Of a stretch of DNA of 64,000 bases, positions 55,311-64,000 are shown in pieces. Made by a program: the position numbers and the translations under genes. The stretch is taken from positions 4,764,625 through 4,828,624 of the forward strand of contig OZ025223.1 in the NCBI GenBank assembly GCA_964019055.1, written 5' to 3'. The notes under the pieces are model-generated. The model was not told the origin of the DNA and did not search any database. It saw only the letters and a list, made by a program, of their open reading frames with translations. This DNA comes from Anthopleura xanthogrammica (taxonomy: Eukaryota; Cnidaria; Anthozoa; Actiniaria; Actiniidae). Position 1 is the stretch's first letter, and each line of letters starts with the position of its first letter.

Positions 55311-57225
55311 AAAGTCGCCGTCGTCCGTTTCGTTGACTTTCTAAGTAAGTACTTACTTTCAGCATTAAAATCAGAAACGTAACTACTTTCAGAGCATTCA
55401 CTACTGCAAGCTGTCTGTGAATCAGACATTAATTCCCATTAATGTGTACGCTTTTTGTAGCTACAGTTTTGAGACCATGTAAGTCTTTCTCTCAATCTCT
55501 CTGAAGTGTTTGCACCAGAGTCCCGTAAATGACGTCACTGAAAACTAGTCCCAGCTTCCGCAGCGCTCAGAATTTTATTGCTTTTCGAAAATAACAAGTT
55601 AAACCGGAGAGTGACTAAAGTTATCTTTATTCAGTAAATAAGACACTGTAAATTAACACTGTGTAGTTGGCGATGTCCAGAAAAATAGATTTGCTGTGCA
55701 ATAAGCGATTAAATTACATATGATAAATCAAAATACTATACAAAAATTGTCGTCCTCCTGAGCAGTGGCTAAATGTCTTCATTTTTTGCTTCTTATCTTT
55801 TCTATCTTACCAGGTATCCCATAACAAGGTATCCCATCCGCAATTGTAGAAGAATAAAAACAATCAGAACAAAATAAGAACCCAAAAAACGCAAATTTCA
55901 AAGTTAAGCAAACTACCCAACTTTGCACGCCATCTTCCATTCGTTATCGAATTTGGGTAAAACCGCTAGCGGATTGCTGGCGCATTCGCAAGCATGCGCA
56001 GACTGAGTGTCCCAATTTTCAGTCAATAGATGAACGGTACGTGGCTTACAGTTAATGAAGATCGTTATGTCATTGAATTTATAATGAGAAAAACGGGTAA
56101 AATTGAGCCGCAGTCATTTGCTGCGACCCACCACGGGGGGGAGAGACGGGAACAGAGACAATCGGCGCAAAGTTTCGTTGACTTTTGTTTGTTCTTTGAA
56201 TAGTTTTCCCCTCCCTCCCCCCGTGTGGGGGTCGCAGAAAATGACAGCGGCTCAATTTTTTCCGTTTTTCCAACTTTAAAAAATTATTTCTCGTCGCAGC
56301 GTGAAGAGAAGGAGTTCAAAAAGCCTGCTCAAACGAAAGGTAATTTATTTGAGAATTAATCATCGATTTTAGATTCTCGATCGGTTTAGTAATTTGGGAG
56401 ATATTGAACTCCGCCTGGGGGACGTTGTGAGTTTTTGCAGCCGGAGTTTCACACCTTTCCAATCATTATACACACAGCAGTGAAAGCAGATTTTCGAACA
56501 GCACAAAACCACACAAAAACACAATTTCTGACTCAAATGTTAGCACCAAAGAGCACCAAAGAGCATCAAAGTGTTCCTTAACTATCAAACTATAACTTTT
56601 TTGGCATATTTGTCGACAAAATAAACTTCGAAGCTTTTCTGAAAGTATATTTTCGAAGCCTTAGAAATTCTAACCTTATCTCTCATTAAAAATTCAGTGA
56701 CATAACGATCTTCACTAACTGTGAGCTTGATCTACCTGTGAGTCACAAACTCAGGCCGGAACATTTCCTAAGGTAAGAGCTCCTCAAGATCACGAGTTAC
56801 GAATTTGAATAAACTAATGCAAGGCTGCATGTAGTTTGGTTCATGCCAATCAAGTGGCATCGTGTATTCTGTTTTCCACGCCTATTAAATTGTGCTATGA
56901 TTATTAGAATGTTACATATTTGAGATTTTATCAATCCCGCATTCAGACCTCGTGAGCAAGCATGGCTACCAAACCCATAGCTTGCCCGCATTACATCAGA
57001 ACACAAGGAACTGATTCGTTCGATATCTACTAGCGGGTTGCCATAAATAATTCAGCCCACTGCGGCCAATGCCGTGGAGCCAACGAAGAATCTAATGTAG
57101 GGGAAAAAGAGATGAAACTAGCGCAGAGTATTGATTGAATGGTTTTAATGATTTACCAGCCTTATTGGATTATTATCTACATTCAAGGATTGAGTAATGC
57201 ATATTTTGTGGGATAAGTAAGGGCT
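55311..57225. other. Intergenic with one palindromic element
   Basis: No gene is seen. A palindromic element lies at 56088-56274. The rest has only short unsupported frames. Confidence 0.4.
56088..56274. mobile_element. Palindromic MITE
   Basis: GAAAAACGGGTAAAATTGAG on the left is answered by CTCAATTTTTTCCGTTTTTC on the right; inside, ACGGGGGGGAGAG faces CTCCCCCCGTG. Arms of about 60 bases. Confidence 0.65.
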
Positions 57226-57353
57226 AGAAAATAAACGCGAGCTAGTGCTTTATGGGATTTAGGGCTCTGAGCATTGATAGAAAGCCATGAGGGTTTCTAT
57301 CATTGCGAGGAGCTTTAAATCCTATAAAGCACGAGTGTTAATTTTCTAACCGA
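57226..57353. mobile_element. Hairpin element
   Basis: GGCTAGAAAATAAACGCG…GTGCTTTATGGGATTTA on the left pairs with TAAATCCTATAAAGCACGAG…TTAATTTTCTAACC on the right, with an apex about GATAGAAAGCCATGAGGG. No ORF. Confidence 0.6.
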
Positions 57354-57952
57354 TTTAGAATAAAACGTCATACTGACTCGACCAATTTTGTATATGCATT
57401 TGTTTGCTACGTTTTTTGTTCCTCTCCCAAGAAAAAAATGAATCTTTGAATAAAAGTAATAAATATACGATCGCGACATGTTTTGTTAGCTTTAAAATAA
57501 CAGAAATGATCTGTCCCCCCACCCCCGAGACTTAAAAATTTTAACATTGTAACACCACACAAGCGGCTACAACAACAACAACAACAAGAGCAAAATTTTA
57601 TTTAAACCTTAATTAATACAATATATATATCCAAGAAAAATGTTTAAAACTTAAAAATTGATTGCAAGCTAATTACAATAACCTTGACCGGCTAAGGGTT
57701 CTGTCGACAAGTTCCAATATAATTTCAAGACAAAATTGTAAGTACAAATTTTAAAGGAAAAAACCAACATGCTTTTCGAGTTTTGTTGAAACATGTCTGA
57801 TAAAATGTAAATATTTATTTATATCGAATAATGGTTTGACTAGACGTAAGAGCAAATGTAAAAAAAATTAGTATGTCCACGTGCATAATAGTCAAGAATT
57901 CGACCCCGATGCCATTTGCATACGCTGGTAAGAAACCATAGCTTATTTATAG

Positions 57953-58184
57953 ACGCATCAAGAGTTCCGCGCTACTGCTCAATGCGCATGCTCAGGGGAT
58001 TAAAAAGTGGGATGATATTTTGTATAATATGCAATTTTTTGGTATATTTGATTCAGAATTCGCTTAACGGTACGCGATCTTGAATATTTAGTGAAAATTG
58101 TTGCTTGATATTTTACAAATTTTATCCCACTTTTTAATCCCCTGAGCATGCGCATTGAGCAGCAGCGTGGAACTCTTGATGCGT
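57953..58184. mobile_element. Palindromic MITE with ~70-bp arms
   Basis: ACGCATCAAGAGTTCC to GGGATTAAAAAGTGGGAT on the left is inverted on the right, ending GGAACTCTTGATGCGT. TATAG appears just outside both ends and may be a target duplication. Confidence 0.75.
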
Positions 58185-58870
58185 GTATAGTAGTAATGCG
58201 TCGACGTCGAAGAACGAGAAGTGATCCAGAATCGACTCAAAGAAATCAAAGAAATGCCTCCAAAAGTTGGGCAAAAGTTGATATTTCGACCTTTATAGAA
58301 AAAGATACATTGGGCCTTTATATCATGATCTTAGCAATTTCTGCAATTTGATTGGCTGAGAGCAGTGGTATTTCAACGTAATGAAATACCTACATGTCAC
58401 AATTAATAAGTATTTCCTGTGCAGAAGAAAGGGTTTCATAAAGTAGATGGTATGTAAAAATATTTTTTTAGATTGAAAATGAACAGCTTTCATCAGTAAA
58501 TCGGACCAAAATGCGAAATTTAAAGTGCTCAAATGTTGCCCACAAATGCGGAAAAGCGCTAAAGGGTGCTCAAAATACAAATTAATGCTCCAAAATTGAA
58601 AAAGTGCTCAAAAAGTGTCCAGCGCAATAGGGATAGGCCTATCTCTGATGGAGAATATATAGCTTGAAAGAGTTTTGATACGATTATCCACCCCCTTTGT
58701 AAAATCCTGGATCCACCCCTGGATGGGTGGTTTGTTAGCAGGACTGATCGTACGTAGAAAAGAGTGAAGTCAGCTGCCTATATATCGGTTGGTACTTGCA
58801 AAGAAAAAATTGTTTTTGCTTAAAATGACGTTTACAAGTGTTCGCTTATATTAACATAATCTTTATCCAT
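58185..58870. other. Upstream region of the metalloprotease gene
   Basis: No exon identified. TATATAT near 58779 might be a promoter element about 100 bases before the signal-peptide exon, but an acceptor-like motif just before the ATG suggests an earlier untranslated exon. Confidence 0.35.
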
Positions 58871-58884
58871 TGTCCAGTTTCAGG

Positions 58885-58939
58885 ATGGGTATCTATCTAG
58901 CATGGATCACTGTCTCACTGACACTGCTCGTACAATCAG
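58885..58939 (+). CDS. Metalloprotease exon 1: signal peptide
   Basis: ATG opens MGIYLAWITVSLTLLVQS, a signal peptide, ending one base into a codon at CAATCAG|GTATTT. The acceptor-like tttcag directly before it suggests an upstream non-coding exon. The phase matches exon 2. Confidence 0.75.
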
Positions 58940-59479
58940 GTATTTTCTGTACTTTTTTTGTTTATTTGTTTATTCATTCCAATATTTTTTTTAAACTTGG
59001 TATTTTAAAATATCTAAGTCTAAACACTCTATCCAAACAATATCACCAACAAAAGTAAAAACGACAAAAAATAAGTTTCTAAAAATAATGCATTTATTTT
59101 ATATATAATTTTTTGTTGATGTTGCTGCCTTTTTTGTATTTTTCTTTTCTTGATTTTTCTTTTTCTTATTCTTTTTTTACATTTATCTAAATTGGGCTCC
59201 CTGTGCTCGTGAATAAAAACCGTACGCGTGCACTTTCCATGAAGTAATCTCTATATATGCACCAAAGCCATGGAATGTTCTTCCAGAGAGTATAAAGCTG
59301 GCACCATCTGTGAACTCTTTCAAAAAACAGTTAAAGACATTTTCAAACGATGTTGCTTTGTAGTATATAATTTTTAGACATACTTTTAGACAATCAATTT
59401 TTATAGTATTTTGGATATAAGTTTCCTATTTTGTAAAGCGCATTGAGACGTCTTTGGAATGCGCTTGCTAAGAAATAAA

Positions 59480-59526
<47 letters not shown>

Positions 59527-62500
59527 ATGACGTATTTCCGGTGTTATGGTTGCGTTCGTGAGTTCATCACTGGGGTATTCTGCTGTTTGTTTTGGACTTC
59601 TTGTTAGTATTATAATCAATTTCCTTAAGTTAACCATAACATTTTGTTTTGTTTGTAGGTGTTTTCTGCAAAACCGTCCATTCCAAGGTAAGTTATTAGA
59701 CGACATTTCCCGTGGATACAGTATCTTTGAGGTTTACTCACGACTCAAGCAAAGACGGTCAAAAACTGACTAAGGAGATTGTCTTTGCGTTTTTCTCGTA
59801 ATACAATTTATTTGGATATTGTATTGGACATGAAAAGGTCATATCTGAACAAAAATCCATCACACGTACATTCAACTGTTATTTAATGCCTGGAATAAAC
59901 ATCAATTTGGAAAGAAATATCAGTAGGGGTTACCTCTCCTTACCCCTATACTCCAGTGAGAAGTTCATTTAACGTCAGCTCGAAAAAAAGATATTGGACT
60001 TGCGTTGTGCGGCAAAAATACCTATGCTAGAGCATGTGCATTTTGGTTAGATGACCAGCAAGATATCAAAAGTTTTGCCTTATACACATATTTGTTTTTG
60101 CGTATTTTAGACTATTCATCATTTGATGACAAAGAGTGAGCTCCAGAAGTATTTCGGTGTCGATAACCATGACCAAGGTAATAGAAAAAATGACGTATGA
60201 CTGTGGGAAAAACTGCTCACAGTATGAGCCCGGCCAGTTCAAAGTTTTAGAATCGTTTTCAGTGGGCATACGATTTTATCCCAAATTTCTCACCTTCTTT
60301 TGTTTAATTAAAAACAAAAGAAGGTTTAAACAAAACAAAACAAAAAAGAAATTCGGGATAAAATCGCATGCCCATTGACAACGATTCTTAAACTTTGAAC
60401 AGCTCAAAAATTTCCCCAATACATTCCATTTGCAAGTACGGAACCTTCTCTGCAATTTGCACGACTCGGCGTTTGAATAACAAAGTTTCATCTAAACGGA
60501 ACGCCTAAACATACAACTTTTCAAACGGTTAAAAATGTCATCCAGTACCGTGTAAGACTGGCTATAGATGTGATATGCCGTTGCCGTGACTCGTACTAAG
60601 TTTGAATGTCTAGGAATATTGCTCAAGATGACCATAGTTGATTTGTCTTGATTTTTTAAGTTCCAAAATATGACATCACTCACCCTTACCAGTCCACTCA
60701 CGAGGGAGAGTTCGTCACCTATGACCTACGCAGTAAGCATCGTACAAAACGCGAAGCAGAAGCAGAGGACACACATCACTATTCACTGAACGCGTTTGGT
60801 AAAACAGTTGACTTGGTTCTGCGGGAGAACAAGAATCTGATCAAACCAGGACTGCAAGTAGAGACACATGTTGGGGAGGAAGTAAAAAAGACAAGACTAG
60901 AACCCAGTACTCACTATCTGGGAGAAGTCAGGGATCACCCTGAATCATCTGTGGCTATCACCAACCATGGCGCACTGGTAAGAACATTTCTTATGTTATG
61001 ATATATTTTTTTAGAATACCCTTAAACTTCAATTTTATTGATCAGCATTTTATTGCGCTTTTAGTCAGGGATGATAAAACTACGAGATGATGCTCCTCTC
61101 TTCCTTCGTCCTCTTCCTCGTCGTATAGCAAAGAAAGTTCCGAGAAAGAAACACAGCACTCCGCATATCATCTACTTATACGAATCAGTGGGATCAGGAG
61201 AAGGTAATGAAGGTTATAATACTTTGTCTACTTAAAGTGCACACACAACCTTTTTCAATGCCTTCAATACTGATTCTACATGAAGTAAATAGTCGAATGG
61301 TAAAATATTTCTTGATTTGAGTGATGAGTCTTTAAGTTATAAAGGTTTATACTTCCAATATGTAAATGGCTGTGACGTCTACTAAGGCCTCATTAAATAT
61401 ACAAAATTGATCTGGTTCACACAAATAAAGTTTAAAAAACGCCATTATTTTACTCATGGTTTCATAAATGATATTTTTAAATTGTTTTCTCAAAACGGCC
61501 AGTGTTAAGCATTACCAGTTACAACAAATACACTAAAATACCTTAGTGGACGTCACAGTCATTAACATATTTGAAGTATGAACCTTCATAACTTAAAGAC
61601 GCATCAATCAAATCAAGAAATATTTACTTCATATAGAATCAGTATTGAAGGTATTGAAAAAAAGGTTATTTGCACTTAAAAACTAAAAGCAAGTGTGACA
61701 AACTTGGCTAACTCGCAGCCAGCAAGGCAACTGAGAGGTCCGTAAAGTTGCATTTCGCATCAAGTGTCCCGGAGCAACGTGTAAGAATGTTTTTCAAACT
61801 TTGTTATTTCATTAAAAAGATATATATAGGATATTACATGGTCGCGCGGAGATACGAATTTTATCTTCGAGTGTTGATATTATCTCTCACGAGTGAGCAC
61901 AGCGAACGAGTGAGAGATAATATCAGCACGAGAAGATAAAATTCGTATCTCCAAGCGGCCATGTAATGTTCTGTTTATTATATGAAATCTTCAATGAAAA
62001 ATAATGGAGAATTTGAGACTTGCTGAGCAAAAAGTCGAAATTTGACACCACCAGTGTTGATATAAATCGTATCCCCACTGGCCACTGGTGGGAGTGGGGA
62101 TATCAATTTTATCATTTTGATGTCACTCAATATCACACTCTATTTCATATAATAACATCGTATACTTCTTTCGCAGCTGTGCATATGAAGGATCTAAAAG
62201 GCTTACATAAACTTGTCCAGACCAAACGAGTCAACCATGAAAATGACCCTGTACCCAGTAACTTCACGGAAAAATATCTGGAGCTTGCAATGGTGGCAGA
62301 TGAAAACGTCAAAGCTTTGCATGGAAACAATGATGCACATACTGCTGATTACCTACTGATGCTTGCTAACATTGTAAGTAAATAGCATTATACCCAAAGT
62401 AGTCTGCCAAGTTTCTAACCGGCGTACATTATACATAATTGTAGAAGTTTCGCGTAATTCGTTTTCTGCTACAAAGCTAGGTAGAAATGTTGCCAACCTT

Positions 62501-63733
62501 TCCTTTCCTTTCTGTTCCAAATGAAAAAGAAACAAAAGTGCTTTTCAGGTATTAACTGTGAGTAAGTATGTTCGCTGACAAAACGTTTAATGTCCTTGAG
62601 TATTTTGCTTTTTAAATTAATTGTTTCCCCTCTGATGGACAGCACGTAATTCTGTTTATAAAACCATGTTTTTTTCTCTATATCTTCATCTTGCTTTATA
62701 TGTATTGATTAGTGCCATATATAGTGCAATTATAGTATCGATTCATTATACTCATGTTACTCGCTCGACGCATCAAATCATGGCTCCAATTCTTTTGTAC
62801 AGAAGTATCATGGCTGAACACGTTTGGATCATGATAAGTTATTTATCGACAATCAGAATATAAACCTATGAAGCTATCCAAAAAAGTTATTGATCAAAAT
62901 GGTTGAAAAAATAATAGCAAAAATACCATATTTCCCTATATTTTAAATTCTTCTTGTTTGAAGATGACTACAATTTTTCATTTCGACTCATTTGGTAAAC
63001 AAAAAATGGCCGTCATCATTACCAAGATATTTATTACCACCAATGCTAAGGTAAGAAGGGTTTAAATGGCATATTCTATTTATTTGCAAACTTGAACGGA
63101 GAATAGGAGAAAGGCTCTCACCGCTAGTCCGGCCGGGTTCTAGCCTCGGCTCGGGTTGGATCGTATGTGAGTTGAGCTTGTTTGATCATGATGTGTTGTT
63201 CTCTCCTTTGCAACGAGGGTTTTTTCCCAGGTTCTCTGTTCTTTCCTCCCTCCGTAACAGGCTACAATGTGAGTTGAGTTGTATGAATAGAAGATATGAA
63301 ATGTAGTGTTAGTGTGTGTGAGTTACAGTGGGCCAAATTGGAAACCAGTATTCGTATACGAATTTATGTCGTTTCCTACTACAAAAAGGATTTTTTTATG
63401 ATCTTTCTCGTTGTATGATGTTAACTACCCTCCATCCCCACCCCCTCCACTCCCATACATAACAAAAACTTGCCCTACTCTCCAATAAATCCCTGTTATA
63501 TTCTCTTTGCATGGCTCGGCCCTCTTTTTCACTGCAAAACCACTCCATCCCTTTTGCACCAGCCACTTTCAAATAATAAACCAGTGCTTTCATATTGTGT
63601 TTCAGCTCGGTGTGGCCGCCAACGAAACCTCAATTGTCAAGATTCAAGCCTTGGTAAACTGGTCAAATCAACAATACCCAACTGGAGGGAATGCTACGGC
63701 TCCACCCTTTGATGCGATATCACTTGTTCACGT
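58885..63733 (+). CDS. ADAM/ADAMTS-type secreted metalloprotease, N-terminal seven exons (partial)
   Basis: Coding exons at 58885-58939, 59659-59687, 60693-60977, 61065-61203, 62177-62373, 62964-63050 and 63606-63733 join in frame at every junction, about 306 codons. They give a signal peptide, a reprolysin-type propeptide with basic cleavage sites (RTKR; RPLPRR; QTKR), and the start of a zinc metalloprotease domain (YLELAMVADENVKALHGNND, then DYLLMLANI). Such enzymes cut extracellular matrix or membrane proteins. The HExxHxxGxxH zinc site and any disintegrin, thrombospondin or transmembrane parts would lie beyond base 64000, so ADAM and ADAMTS cannot be told apart with certainty; the style favours ADAMTS. 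Introns carry many palindromic elements. Confidence 0.85.
59260..59525 (+). repeat. LINE 3' end with hairpin and (ATT)n tail
   Basis: Readable residues PKPWNVLPESIKLAPSVNSF, then KKQLKTF, are the typical last residues of LINE ORF2. A 3' region with stem AAGCGCATTGAGACG…ATGCGCTT (about 59437-59470) and an (ATT)n tail follow. It lies in the first intron of the metalloprotease gene, in the sense orientation. Confidence 0.75.
59659..59687 (+). CDS. Metalloprotease exon 2: micro-exon
   Basis: Only 29 bases between TTTGTTTGTAG and CAAG|GTAAGT. In phase it gives GVFCKTVHSK, placing a cysteine just after the signal peptide. Perfect phase on both sides supports it despite its size. Confidence 0.7.
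60241..60396. mobile_element. Palindromic MITE, family F2 (copy 2)
   Basis: AAAGTTTTAGAATCGTTTTC on the left and its near-complement ending CGATTCTTAAACTTT on the right; the inner arm shares ATTTCTCACCTTCTTTTGTT with the copy at 14093-14215. It lies in intron 2. Confidence 0.8.
60693..60977 (+). CDS. Metalloprotease exon 3: propeptide
   Basis: The 95 codons begin STHEGEFVTYDLRSKHRTKR and continue through HHYSLNAFGKTVDLVL and ENKNLIKPGLQVETH to HPESSVAITNHGAL, the usual propeptide fold of reprolysins. RTKR is a possible furin site. Acceptor cccttaccag; donor CTG|GTAAGA. Confidence 0.85.
61065..61203 (+). CDS. Metalloprotease exon 4: end of propeptide fold
   Basis: Begins SGMIKLRDDAPLFLRPLPRR, then a basic stretch KKVPRKKHSTPHIIYLYES. 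The G-x-I…PL pattern follows TNHGAL as in family propeptides. Acceptor gcgcttttag, donor GAAG|GTAATG, ending in phase 1. Confidence 0.85.
61232..61679. mobile_element. Palindromic MITE with ~150-bp arms
   Basis: TTAAAGTGCACACACAACCT on the left is matched inversely by the right end (GTTATTTGCACTTAA), continuing through CTTCAATACTGATTCTA and GCTGTGACGTCTACTAAGG. It lies in intron 4, with no ORF. Confidence 0.75.
61833..61967. mobile_element. Long hairpin with CpG-rich apex
   Basis: ATTACATGG…CGGAGATACGAATTTTATCT pairs with AGATAAAATTCGTATCTCC…CCATGTAAT; the apex is CGAGTGAGCACAGCGAACG. It is directly followed by the F1 element. Structure resembles 3135-3302. Confidence 0.75.
61975..62155. mobile_element. 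F1 element, copy 3
   Basis: The full element with both TTATTATATGAAAT termini and the CCCCACTGGCCACTGGTGG core, 21 bases upstream of a metalloprotease exon, so it forms part of the intron next to the acceptor's polypyrimidine tract. Confidence 0.75.
62177..62373 (+). CDS. Metalloprotease exon 5: start of catalytic domain
   Basis: After tctttcgcag the exon completes an Ala codon and reads VHMKDLKGLHKLVQTKR, a likely convertase site, then the first strand and helix of the catalytic domain (KYLELAMVADENV, DYLLMLANI). Ends ATT|GTAAGT in phase 0. An F1 transposon copy ends only 21 bases upstream of this exon. Confidence 0.9.
62964..63050 (+). CDS. Metalloprotease exon 6: catalytic domain
   Basis: Twenty-nine codons read TTIFHFDSFGKQKMAVIITK, then IFITTNAK, matching the family's 'IFxDxSxGxxINxVVVRxxLL' strand. 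Acceptor tgtttgaag, donor AAG|GTAAGA. Too short for ORF finding but supported by phase on both sides. Confidence 0.8.
63051..63605. other. Metalloprotease intron 6
   Basis: No element or exon is recognised; the 65-residue minus frame at 63396 is an intron shadow. Confidence 0.5.
63606..63733 (+). CDS. Metalloprotease exon 7: catalytic domain (last in window)
   Basis: The exon after ttgtgtttcag reads LGVAANETSIVKIQALVNWS, then PPFDAISLVHV, corresponding to the family helix and the 'HxDxAxLLT' strand before the zinc site. Ends CACGT|GTAAGT in phase 2; an alternative GT two bases earlier is weaker. Confidence 0.8.
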
Positions 63734-64000
63734 GTAAGTCGTTTACAAGATACACTGACAATTATTGCGCATAAATACCTTGTTATTTTCCACGGCTGTC
63801 AATTTGTAAGGCAAAACAATAGTAACTTTCTCCTCGAAGGAATGAAATTTCCTGTCATGCAAAAACACTGCATTATTCCTGTCCTACAACAAGCGTGCTG
63901 CGCTCAAAACCTTTCCATAATAAATAACGGATATGGAATATATATAGGTAGGATGGTGTTGAAATTTATAAGTGGCAAAGGTCTTTCTTCTGGCCCACAA
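63734..64000. other. Metalloprotease intron 7 (open at the window end)
   Basis: Begins with donor GTAAGT. The next exon, expected to carry the zinc-binding histidines, is not within the window. Confidence 0.6.

Overview
The window is AT-rich, intron-bearing metazoan DNA with no prokaryotic signatures. Short exons with GT-AG junctions, TATA boxes, AATAAA signals, degenerate LINEs of the endonuclease-RT type with an SGNH-hydrolase ORF1, multi-WAP secreted proteins and a great number of palindromic non-autonomous DNA elements suggest a marine invertebrate. My best guess is an anthozoan cnidarian such as a coral or anemone. That is inference from style, not a database result. Most of the sequence is repeats; supported coding sequence is only a few kilobases.

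Layout. 1-9.2 kb: palindromic elements, two hAT-like non-autonomous transposons (2581-3624 and 8270-9190, the latter with an 8-bp target-site duplication), and a small minus-strand gene (7440 to 6213) for a 71-residue secreted peptide precursor with dibasic sites. 9.5-13.5 kb: a nearly full-length LINE on the minus strand, bounded by microsatellites and broken by a few one-base frameshifts. 13.5-21.2 kb: a locally duplicated region with an isolated sulfatase exon, a 12-bp minisatellite and a second small secreted basic peptide gene (minus strand, 18283 to 16521) with three tandem versions of its last exon; a 5'-truncated LINE lies at 19.4-20.2 kb. 21.2-48.3 kb: three minus-strand paralogues of a four-WAP-domain secreted protein. 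Two are intact (23280-24098 and 30024-30890); the third (44830-46799) is a pseudogene broken by frameshifts and by a 1.2-kb inverted-repeat insertion. Each lies downstream of a repeated TATA/5'-exon-like block. A 4.3-kb tandem duplication (33996-39892 and 39893-44240) carries a TTAA-flanked foldback element in one copy and the matching empty site in the other. 49.7-52.9 kb: a 3.3-kb element with roughly 650-bp inverted repeats. 53.3-54.2 kb: a LINE fragment. 58.8-64 kb: the first seven coding exons of a plus-strand ADAM/ADAMTS-type metalloprotease, whose introns are full of palindromic elements; the gene runs off the window before the zinc-binding motif.

What works together. The WAP proteins, the two small basic peptides and the metalloprotease all begin with signal peptides, so the recognisable products are secreted. 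No shared pathway can be shown. The most notable points are the two unrecognised small secreted peptide genes, the WAP family with its patterned cysteine losses and a possible repeat-borne promoter, and the natural filled-site/empty-site pair for the TTAA element. Exon models are hand-made from splice motifs and phase, without transcript evidence.
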